The notes under the pieces: generated by a model
Database searches by the model: none
What the model was told of the DNA's origin: nothing
Seen by the model: the letters and a program-made list of their open reading frames with translations, nothing else
NCBI RefSeq assembly: GCF_044759095.2
Contig: NZ_JBIYSM020000013.1
Coordinates: 1 to 64,000, forward strand
DNA: 64,000 nucleotides
Source of the DNA: JBIYSM02 sp044759095
Lineage (GTDB): Bacteria > Bacillota > Bacilli > Brevibacillales > Brevibacillaceae
Direction of reading: 5' to 3'
In this document: piece after piece, positions 52,450-59,307 of the stretch
How the letters are laid out: the number at the start of each line of letters is the position of its first letter
How positions within the stretch are numbered: the first letter of the stretch is position 1
Translations under genes and position numbers: made by a program

Positions 52450-54372
52450 CTATGATTTGGACACGGTTAACTGGCAGCTCCCGGTCCCGCAGGAACAATT
52501 GGTGCAGGCCATTGGGGGAAACGGCGTCTTATCCTTTGAGGAACGATTCAGGTAATGGATCATTCTGGCCGAGTTCAGCACGACGAGAACGGACGTCGCG
52601 TTGTGCAGGAAAGCCCCTGCTACCGGCCCCATCCACCCCGCCATGGCCAGCAGAATGGCGCCGACATTGATTACAGTGGAGATGATCAGGTTTTCCCGAA
52701 TGACCTGCATCGTCTTGCGGCCCAGCCGGACGACGTCGGCCACCTTGGAAACATCGTCAGTCAAAAGCACGATGTCGGCTGCTTCCGCGGCAATTTGCGT
52801 GCCTCCCGCTCCCATCGCGATGCCGACATGGGCCGCGCTCAGCGCGGGAGCATCGTTGATTCCGTCCCCGACCATTCCGACGACAAAACCGCGCTCCCGG
52901 TATTCACGCACATGCTGGTACTTTGCTTCGGGAAACTGCTCGGCGTATACGGTTGTGACCCCCGCCTGGCCGGCGATCTGCTCCGCTGCCCCGCGATTGT
53001 CGCCGGTCAGCATGGCGATCTCCCCGACCCCGTACAGACGAAGTCGGCCGATGGTCTCCCTAGACTCCATACGGACCCGGTCCGCCAGTGTGATCATTCC
53101 CGCAAGCCGTCCCTCACAGGCGATAAAGACGGCCGTTTGACCCGCCTGCTCCTGCTCTGCCCACGTCGCGTCCAGTTCATTGACCTCAATACCCGCTTCC
53201 CTCATGAAACGGCGGTTTCCCACCAGCACCTGACGCCCGTCTACCAGCCCCGATACACCGCTCCCTGGATGGACCACAAACTGACTGGCATCAGGCACGT
53301 CCAGATCACGCAGTTTGGCAGCCGAGACAATCGCCTGCGCAACCGGGTGTTCTGAGTGCTGCTCAAGAGCCGCCGCCAAACGAAGCACGTCATCCGCTGT
53401 CTGATGCCGCAGACGGGCGACTCCTGTCACCTGCAGTTTCCCCTCCGTCAGTGTCCCGGTCTTGTCAAACAGCAGGGCGTTTACCAGCCCGACCTGCTCC
53501 AAGGCAAGCCCGCTTTTGATCAAAATGCCATGCTTGGCCGCATTGCCGATTCCGGCCATTATCGCGGTGGGGGTAGCCAGGACCAGCGCACACGGACAAA
53601 AGACAATGAGAATCGTAACCGCCCGGACGAGATCTCCGGTCATCGCGTAGACCAGCACGGCCAGAGCCAGGCTGCTCGGCACGATCCAGGCCGCCCAGCG
53701 ATCCAGTACGCGTTGGACCGGGGCTTTTCGTTCCAGCGCTTCCGCCACGAGCCTTGTCACTTTGGCAAACGTGGTCTCGTCACCGACCCGCTTCGCCTCA
53801 ATCTCCATTGCGCCGTTGGTGTTTGTTGTTCCTACGAAGACTTCGTCTCCCGGACGTTTTTCCACGGGGAGCGATTCTCCTGTCAAGGCCGCCTGATTCA
53901 CGGAAGCCTGACCGTTTCGCACCACGCCGTCAACAGGGATCTTTTCTCCCGGTTTCACCAGCAGCAGATCGCCCGCAACGACTTCGCTCAGCGCAACCTC
54001 CATCCATTCTCCATCGCGTCTGACCCGTGCCGTCTCCGGTACCAGCTGCACCATTTCTTCCAGCGCAGATGAGGCTTTGGCCACGGTGCGATGCTCCAGC
54101 CACATTCCCACCATCATGATCAACGCCACTTCTCCTGCCGCGAACACCTCACCGATGGCGGCGGCAGCGACGATGGCCGTCGTCACCAGGACGTCGCTGT
54201 TAATCCGCCGCTCGTTCCACAGTTCCGTAACCGCGGCGTACGCGATCGGTACGCCGCAGAGCCAAACGGCCAACCAAGCAGGGTCCCATCCGTACAGAGG
54301 ACCGTACAACCAGCTGACAAGAAGTCCTGCACCCGCAACACCCATACTCATTTTCTCCAGCATGCGTTCCAC
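52450..54372 (-). CDS. Heavy-metal P1B-type ATPase
   Basis: The 640-residue pump has no N-terminal metal domain. Visible motifs are TGESLPVEKRPGD, the transmembrane metal site FCPCALVLATPTA, phosphorylation site DKTGTLTEG, the HP pair in LEQHSEHPVAQAIV, and GDGINDAPALSAAHVGIAMG. The C-terminus carries a cysteine-rich CTNCSCGTGSC tail. The last spans have HNATSVLVVLNSAR. A CPC site fits Cu+, Zn2+/Cd2+ or related metals. A Fur-type box upstream hints at control by iron or a related metal. The 5' leader contains repeat B5. Confidence 0.9.
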   Translation of the reverse strand: MERMLEKMSMGVAGAGLLVSWLYGPLYGWDPAWLAVWLCGVPIAYAAVTELWNERRINSDVLVTTAIVAAAAIGEVFAAGEVALIMMVGMWLEHRTVAKASSALEEMVQLVPETARVRRDGEWMEVALSEVVAGDLLLVKPGEKIPVDGVVRNGQASVNQAALTGESLPVEKRPGDEVFVGTTNTNGAMEIEAKRVGDETTFAKVTRLVAEALERKAPVQRVLDRWAAWIVPSSLALAVLVYAMTGDLVRAVTILIVFCPCALVLATPTAIMAGIGNAAKHGILIKSGLALEQVGLVNALLFDKTGTLTEGKLQVTGVARLRHQTADDVLRLAAALEQHSEHPVAQAIVSAAKLRDLDVPDASQFVVHPGSGVSGLVDGRQVLVGNRRFMREAGIEVNELDATWAEQEQAGQTAVFIACEGRLAGMITLADRVRMESRETIGRLRLYGVGEIAMLTGDNRGAAEQIAGQAGVTTVYAEQFPEAKYQHVREYRERGFVVGMVGDGINDAPALSAAHVGIAMGAGGTQIAAEAADIVLLTDDVSKVADVVRLGRKTMQVIRENLIISTVINVGAILLAMAGWMGPVAGAFLHNATSVLVVLNSARMIHYLNRSSKDKTPFPPMACTNCSCGTGSCQLTVSKS

Positions 54373-54383
54373 CTCTCTTTTTT

Positions 54384-54425
54384 CCCCACCAGCTATAGCT
54401 TAGGCTGCGCCGGTGGGGGCCCCGT
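54384..54425 (-). repeat. Repeat B copy 5 (B5), in a 5' leader
   Basis: CCCCACCAGC (54384-54393) pairs with GCCGGTGGGG (54409-54418); loop core AGCTTAGGCT; GGGGCCCC follows on the plus strand. The single mismatch is A-C on the plus and G-U on the minus strand. On the minus strand the hairpin is followed by AAAAAAGAGAGGTGG, the ribosome site of the P-type ATPase gene, not by a T-run. Confidence 0.85.
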
Positions 54426-54482
54426 GTTTTCTGCCCTTGTGAGAAAGAGAATCAACCTTATTTTCCCTCTGAAAACGGCGGA

Positions 54483-54507
54483 TGCTGTTACCAGGTCGGT
54501 AACAGCA
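54483..54507. promoter_or_regulatory. Perfect inverted repeat upstream of the P-type ATPase
   Basis: TGCTGTTACC-aggtc-GGTAACAGCA, a 10-5-10 inverted repeat. It may be an operator for a metal-responsive regulator or an RNA hairpin; no T-run follows directly. Confidence 0.6.
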
Positions 54508-54515
54508 CTCCCAAA

Positions 54516-54530
54516 TGATAATGATTATTA
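54516..54530. promoter_or_regulatory. Fur-type box
   Basis: TGATAATGATTATTA matches the 7-1-7 Fur consensus TGATAAT.ATTATCA at 13 of the 14 specified positions. It lies between the divergent P-type ATPase and sppA, about 145 bases from either start. Confidence 0.7.
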
Positions 54531-54685
54531 TTATTTTTCTTAAGGTAAATATTTTTGCCTAGAGGAAAACTATTTAAAATAATTCTAATCTGTTTCGTTC
54601 CGTACGTCAATCCCATTTTTTCCAGCGCTTGTCCTATGCGTAAGCTGCCTGGGTTGCGCAAAAGCTATGACATGAGGTGGTTTGC

Positions 54686-55651
54686 ATGAACCGAAAAAAA
54701 TGGGTCGTCCTGCTCATCGTGCTGACTGTATTCGTGAGCGGAATTGTCGTCGAAGGCATCTACGGCGAGCCTTCTGCCTGGACGAACCAACCGGAAGTGA
54801 GTTGGGAAGAGACGGTCGTCTCAGGTGCAGGCGACAGCAAGATCGTCCAGTTGTTTGTCACCGGCGTGATTTCCGGCGGGCAGACCAACACCGTCAGCCC
54901 GCCGATGACCGACCTGCTTGCAGAACAAATGCGCCGCATCGAAGAGGATGAACAGGTAAAAGCAGTGGTGCTGCGCATTGACAGTCCCGGCGGCGAAGTG
55001 GTGGCGACGGATGAGATTCACCAGCGTCTGCTGCACCTTAAGTCTGTTCGAAACATTCCCCTGGTCGTCAGCATGGGGTCAACGGCAGCGTCAGGCGGCT
55101 ATTATCTTGCTACCGCAGGCGATGCCATTTTCGCCAATCCCAATACGATCACCGGCAGTCTGGGCGTCATCTTCACGCTCATCAATTTCGGCGAAGCCGC
55201 TTCCCGCTTCGGGATCAAACAGTACGCGATTAAAAGCGGGCGGTTTAAAGACATCGGCAGCCCTGCACGTCCCCTCACCGACGCAGAACGAAACATTTTT
55301 CAATCTCTGGTGAATGAAAGCTATCAGAACTTCGTGGATGTGATCGTAAGAGGGCGCAAATTGCCTCGCAAACGTGTCCTGCAAATAGCGGACGGACGGA
55401 TTTACTCCGGCGAGCAGGCGAAGCGGCTGGGTCTGATCGACCAATTCGGTGACCTGGAGAAGGCAACCGCCCACGCCTTGTCCCTCAGCGGTGAGGAGGA
55501 GGCGCGAATCGTTCGTTATGCGGAGAATTTTTCCATCGAACATCTATTGTTCAGCCTGCAAAAGTATTGGTCAAATCCAGATCCGCTCGGGTTGAACCGG
55601 TTTTGGGAGGGTCAATCTTCCCCTCGCCTGCTGTATCAGTACATGCCTTAA
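54686..55651 (+). CDS. sppA: Signal peptide peptidase SppA
   Basis: SppA is a membrane serine/lysine protease that degrades leftover signal peptides. The 321-residue single-domain form has an N-terminal anchor (KKWVVLLIVLTVFVSGIVV), VVLRIDSPGGEV, the nucleophile in SMGSTAASGGYYLA and the general-base lysine in IKSGRFKDIGSP. GAGGTGG precedes the ATG at 54686. It is followed by yteJ, as in Bacillus subtilis. Confidence 0.95.
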   Translation: MNRKKWVVLLIVLTVFVSGIVVEGIYGEPSAWTNQPEVSWEETVVSGAGDSKIVQLFVTGVISGGQTNTVSPPMTDLLAEQMRRIEEDEQVKAVVLRIDSPGGEVVATDEIHQRLLHLKSVRNIPLVVSMGSTAASGGYYLATAGDAIFANPNTITGSLGVIFTLINFGEAASRFGIKQYAIKSGRFKDIGSPARPLTDAERNIFQSLVNESYQNFVDVIVRGRKLPRKRVLQIADGRIYSGEQAKRLGLIDQFGDLEKATAHALSLSGEEEARIVRYAENFSIEHLLFSLQKYWSNPDPLGLNRFWEGQSSPRLLYQYMP

Positions 55652-55665
55652 GGGAGGCGTATCAC

Positions 55666-56199
55666 ATGAACCGTAAAGAACCAAACGAGCCCGAATCCCT
55701 TCTCAACGCAGATGCGGCAGCCGATTCTGCCACATCGGCCCGCTATCCGGGGGACGGGGAGACGCCTTATCCAGAGCGGACGCTGCCGTATGCCGGCTTT
55801 GGAATCCGCTTGGCCGGCTTCCTGCTGGACATGATGTTTTTGCTTGGAATCAGTTTCCTGATCTTCAACCCCATTCGCCGGGCGCTGGGAATCGACCTCG
55901 ATACCCCATCCGGTGTCGATTTGGCTGAATTTGGATTCGACCTGCTGTATTTCCTGATTCTTGCCTGGTGGAGCGGCCAAACGCTTGGCAAACAGATTGT
56001 GGGCATCCGCGTCATCAACGCTCGTCAAGCCCGTGGAAAACTGACACTGGGACAGGTGCTGCTGCGCGAGGTCATCGGCAAAACACTCTCTTCGATACCC
56101 CTCTTCCTCGGGTACCTGTGGGTCCTCTGGAACACAAAAAAACAGGGCTGGCACGATCTGATGGCCAGAACCTGTGTCGTGAGAGAGGGAAGAAAATGA
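55666..56199 (+). CDS. yteJ: RDD-family membrane protein (YteJ-like)
   Basis: The 177-residue protein has a 45-residue acidic hydrophilic start and an RDD domain with GIRLAGFLLDMMFLLG, QTLGKQIVGIRVIN and KQGWHDLMARTCVV. GGGAGG precedes the ATG. The sppA-yteJ pair is conserved in bacilli, where YteJ modulates SppA. Transcription probably ends at the hairpin near 56480. Confidence 0.9.
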   Translation: MNRKEPNEPESLLNADAAADSATSARYPGDGETPYPERTLPYAGFGIRLAGFLLDMMFLLGISFLIFNPIRRALGIDLDTPSGVDLAEFGFDLLYFLILAWWSGQTLGKQIVGIRVINARQARGKLTLGQVLLREVIGKTLSSIPLFLGYLWVLWNTKKQGWHDLMARTCVVREGRK

Positions 56200-56468
56200 A
56201 CGCAGGAAACATTGCGGCGTATGCCCTGGGATTGGTTTTGCCGGGCCAAACCGCTTTTGCTGCCGCTTACCAAACCTCTCCACAAACGTCCCTCCAACGC
56301 GCCTCTGCCGATCAGGTTTCCGTCTACCAAGTAAGACTGGGCATATCTTCCGCAATTCCTCAACCCTTCTCTATGTCTCTTTTCGGTCGATCTTCGGCAG
56401 AAACGATAATTGTGCGCTCCTCTTTCTTCCCCCTCGCGTGGTATACTTTTATTGACGAACATTTTTTC

Positions 56469-56497
56469 GGGCTCCCGAGCAGGGGGCTTTTTATTTT
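56469..56497 (+). terminator. Terminator of sppA-yteJ
   Basis: GGCTCCC pairs with GGGGGCT (two wobble pairs) and is followed by TTTTTATTTT on the plus strand. The 270 bases between yteJ and this hairpin hold no supported gene. Confidence 0.7.
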
Positions 56498-56576
56498 ATT
56501 CGGCTATTCGTTTAGTCTGTATTTGTTTTAGTAATGATACGCTACACTTACAATGGAAATATTTTTCTTACCGAAG

Positions 56577-56750
56577 TTACCGTTGTGTTAAGTTCCGCCG
56601 AGCCTTATCCGCGATCATCATAGCAAAGTTAGCTACATCTGCCGCTTCCCGAATTATATCCTCAAGCGTCTCTTCCGGACACCGCAGAAACCTGCTCAAT
56701 GCCAACTTCAAACAAATGGGCGCGGGTGTCAGTCTGCAAAACGGAAAACG
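56577..56750 (-). pseudogene. C-terminal scrap of a MazG-like/phage-type gene
   Basis: A 57-codon open frame without a start ends in CPEETLEDIIREAADVANFA, followed by MMIADKARRN. The phrase 'EAADVANFAMMIADK' is typical of the C-terminal helix of small MazG-like nucleotide pyrophosphohydrolases found in phages and bacilli. A stop precedes the frame, and the preceding 120 residues of the family are missing. The identification is from memory of that phrase. Confidence 0.5.
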
Positions 56751-56791
56751 ATTCTATACCCAAAATTTTATGACTCGCCAATAATCATGCA

Positions 56792-56826
56792 AAAGCCTGC
56801 CCGGTGTCGTGAACCTGGCAGGCTTT
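56792..56826. terminator. Terminator of the DUF2306-like gene
   Basis: AAAGCCTGCC/GGCAGGCTTT, 25 bases past the gene's stop on the minus strand, with flanking A/T runs. Confidence 0.88.
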
Positions 56827-56850
56827 ATTAGATAAAATCCGGAAATCTTT

Positions 56851-57528
56851 TTATCTGGCGAATTTCTTAGTATACGATCTTCTCATTGCGATCATCACGG
56901 GGACAATGACAATCGTCGGCAGAAACCAGAGGATGGGATTTACACTGGACAGGTTCAGTAACCGCGGCGCTCCAAATACCGTAAACGCCGTGATCGTCGC
57001 AATACAGCAAGCCATCATGCTTGTCAGGTGTTCAAACCACCAGTGCATTCTGGTTTTTGGCGGCCTTATCCAATATCGCAACTGAGTAAATCCTGTAAAG
57101 ATTCCGATCAGCGGAAACCAAATCAACAGCGGGAAATGACGGGTATATCCGTAAAGAGACATACAAATGCCCGACACCACCAACAGGAGCGAAACGAACA
57201 GATCCATTCGATTTTTGTGCGCAGCATTCCTATTTTTAAATTTCAGTACACGAATGCCGTACCAGGCCGATGCAGAACTTAAGATGGAAATGAAAATAAG
57301 AAACCATGAAAAAGCGATTTTTTCCGAATCGCTGCCCGGGTCGATAAAAATTCTCCATATCCCCATAAAAAGAGCAGATACAGCAACGACGGTCATAGCT
57401 CCAACGTACACCCACCCTGCCCGTACGTGTATTTTGCCCCCTTTTTTCGTGACGATGGGGATCCAAAAAATGAGCAACGCTGTAAACCCGGCCAGGATGT
57501 GCAGGTATCTGAACAGGTCGAATACCAT
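56851..57528 (-). CDS. Seven-span membrane protein (DUF2306-like)
   Basis: The 225-residue protein has about seven membrane spans and begins with FRYLHILAGFTALLIFWIPI followed by KKGGKIHVRAGWVYVGAM, the pattern of DUF2306-type proteins. A His-rich loop lies in MHWWFEHLTSMMACC. Function is unknown. It is flanked by repeats A3 and A4 upstream. Confidence 0.75.
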   Translation of the reverse strand: MVFDLFRYLHILAGFTALLIFWIPIVTKKGGKIHVRAGWVYVGAMTVVAVSALFMGIWRIFIDPGSDSEKIAFSWFLIFISILSSASAWYGIRVLKFKNRNAAHKNRMDLFVSLLLVVSGICMSLYGYTRHFPLLIWFPLIGIFTGFTQLRYWIRPPKTRMHWWFEHLTSMMACCIATITAFTVFGAPRLLNLSSVNPILWFLPTIVIVPVMIAMRRSYTKKFAR

Positions 57529-57593
57529 TTACCTCCCCCTTTCATTCGTATTGTCCTGTTACATCCTACGTAAGGATTGGGAAATCATTTCAT

Positions 57594-57721
57594 AAAAAAA
57601 GCTTCGATTGAAGCCCTCTCGAAGAAGCTGGTTCTTCGTTAGAGGAAACTTTTTATGCGTTCCGGAAAGTTTATTTCAGGACGCTTTCACACGGTGAAGC
57701 CCTTAAACTTTCCTACACGAT
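57594..57721 (-). repeat. Repeat A copy 3 (A3), tandem with A4
   Basis: Identical to A1 and A2. It follows A4 head to tail with no extra base, so the T-run that ends A4 on the minus strand is the site next to which A3 starts. Confidence 0.95.
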
Positions 57722-57850
57722 AAAAAAAGCTTCGATTGAAGCCCTCTCGAAGAAGCTGGTTCTTCGTTAGAGGAAACTTTTTATGCGTTCCGGAAAGTTT
57801 ATTTCAGGGCGCTTTCACACGGTGAAGCCCTTAAACTTTCCTACACGATT
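57722..57850 (-). repeat. Repeat A copy 4 (A4)
   Basis: Differs from the other copies at one base, GGACGC to GGGCGC on the plus strand. On the minus strand this turns a G-U pair in the main hairpin into G-C. A4 directly follows the terminator of the 45-residue peptide gene. Confidence 0.95.
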
Positions 57851-57877
57851 AAAAAAACTCGTCAAGATGACGAGTCT
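57851..57877 (-). terminator. Terminator of the 45-residue peptide gene
   Basis: ACTCGTCA/TGACGAGT with T7 on the minus strand, starting right after the stop codon and ending at A4. Confidence 0.88.
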
Positions 57878-57878
57878 T

Positions 57879-58016
57879 TTACTTGCTGCTTACATTGTTC
57901 GTCGCCGGGCTTTGCGGGGCGGGCCCTTCCTCAGTGAAAAAGGGAACGATTAGAAAGCTGAGGACGAAAAACAGCAGCCAGATGATCCCCCGCTTGTAGA
58001 TACAGGGTGTAAGCAT
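57879..58016 (-). CDS. 45-residue membrane peptide
   Basis: The peptide (MLTPCIYKRGIIWLLFFVLS then FLIVPFF) has a basic start, one membrane span and a hydrophilic Pro/Ser/Asn tail (EEGPAPQSPATNNVSSK). AAAGGTGG lies 9 bases before ATG and a terminator follows immediately. It is 62 bases downstream of the MFS gene on the same strand and could be its small partner. No family is recognised. Confidence 0.65.
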   Translation of the reverse strand: MLTPCIYKRGIIWLLFFVLSFLIVPFFTEEGPAPQSPATNNVSSK

Positions 58017-58078
58017 GCTGGATTACCACCTTTCCAAGAGGAGGTTCTCCCTCATACTGTTTCCTTGCTGCGCAGGTT

Positions 58079-59254
58079 TTATGCCACCACGGTCTCCGTT
58101 TTCCCCTCCCCTGCCCCCCTGCGGCGGAAGAACTGGCAGGAGACAGCAAATCCCACAAGCAGCAGCGCCATCACCGTAAACATCATCCACGGCTGAAAGT
58201 AATCCATCAGGAATCCGTTTACGTTAGGAGCGATGATGCTGGCCACGCTGAAGTTCATCCCCGCGATGATGCCGGCAGTGGGCACCATTGCCGCCGGCAG
58301 GATGTCTGCCGCATAAGCCAGCCCGAGCGAGTAAAACGAACCAACCGCTGCCCCGGCCACGGCAAGCAGCAGCATCATCAGCCAGACGTTGGCGCCCGCC
58401 AACGGGAACAGGCAGAAGGCCGCAGCCCCGGCCAAGGCGCATACGAACATGACCCGTTTGCGTCCAACCCGGTCGCTTAACGCCCCGAGCGGCATCTGCA
58501 GCAGGATGCTGCCGATGACAAACGACGGCAAAACAAGCGACACCCACTCCACGGAAACACCGACGCGCAGGGCATAGACGGGAAAACTGCCGTTTAACGA
58601 CGCCTCCATAAACCCAAATAAAAAGGACGGAATCAACGCCAGCCAGCCCAGACGAAAGACAGCGGCGTAGCGGTTTTCCTGTCTGCCCATTGACTCTACG
58701 GGATCGGGGTAGGCATTGCGGATGCGGCTCAACAACCCAAACGCCACGAGACAAATGATGCCCACAGCCGCAAACGGCACCCACGTTCCGTACGGCAGCA
58801 GGTTCAGCCCCAACGGCCCGATGCTGAAGCCAAGCCCGTACGCCAGGCCATACAGGGACAAATCCCGTCCGCGATGTTTTGGTGCCGCGATGTTGGTCAC
58901 CCACATCTGGCTGGAATAATGCAGGCACGAGTCTCCGATCCCCATCAGCATCCGCAGCAAAAACCAGACCGTCAAGTCGGAGATAAGCGGAAGGAGGGCA
59001 ATGGTCAGCGTTACCATCGCCAACCCCCACAGAATGGTGGATCGATAGCCGATACGCCGGAGGGGAATCTCCAGAAACGGCGAGATGATCAGAATGCCGA
59101 TGTAAAGCGCGGCGGCGTTCAAGCCGTTGACAACAGTCGATACGCCCTGCTCTTCCAGCAGAACGGCCAGCAGCGGGATCGTCAATCCCTGACTGACGCC
59201 GGCAATTGCCACGACAAGAATCAGCACCCAGAAGGTAAAGCGTGAAGAAGGCAT
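58079..59254 (-). CDS. MFS transporter
   Basis: The 391-residue protein has 12 membrane spans, with GALSDRVGRKRVMFVCAL between spans 8 and 9 as the second motif-A copy. The loop 2-3 motif is degenerate (EIPLRRIGYRSTI). It resembles sugar or drug efflux members of the family; substrate unknown. The ATG at 59254 follows GAGAGGAG; a longer frame to 59311 has no site and would overlap the next gene's end. Confidence 0.85.
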   Translation of the reverse strand: MPSSRFTFWVLILVVAIAGVSQGLTIPLLAVLLEEQGVSTVVNGLNAAALYIGILIISPFLEIPLRRIGYRSTILWGLAMVTLTIALLPLISDLTVWFLLRMLMGIGDSCLHYSSQMWVTNIAAPKHRGRDLSLYGLAYGLGFSIGPLGLNLLPYGTWVPFAAVGIICLVAFGLLSRIRNAYPDPVESMGRQENRYAAVFRLGWLALIPSFLFGFMEASLNGSFPVYALRVGVSVEWVSLVLPSFVIGSILLQMPLGALSDRVGRKRVMFVCALAGAAAFCLFPLAGANVWLMMLLLAVAGAAVGSFYSLGLAYAADILPAAMVPTAGIIAGMNFSVASIIAPNVNGFLMDYFQPWMMFTVMALLLVGFAVSCQFFRRRGAGEGKTETVVA

Positions 59255-59307
59255 GGCTGAACTCCTCTCCCAGTGTTGCTCTCTCTGTCTAGAACCCTCT
59301 CGCAATG

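Noticed and set aside
56196..56531. 111-codon frame overlapping the yteJ stop (MNAGNIAAYALGLVLPGQTA...)
   Set aside because: Although its ATG overlaps the stop of yteJ, the frame runs straight through the terminator hairpin at 56469-56497 and looks like chance hydrophobic sequence.
57594..57850. Tandem A3-A4 as a CRISPR array
   Set aside because: The two units are adjacent without spacers, are 128 bp long and have internal hairpins; no cas genes are present.
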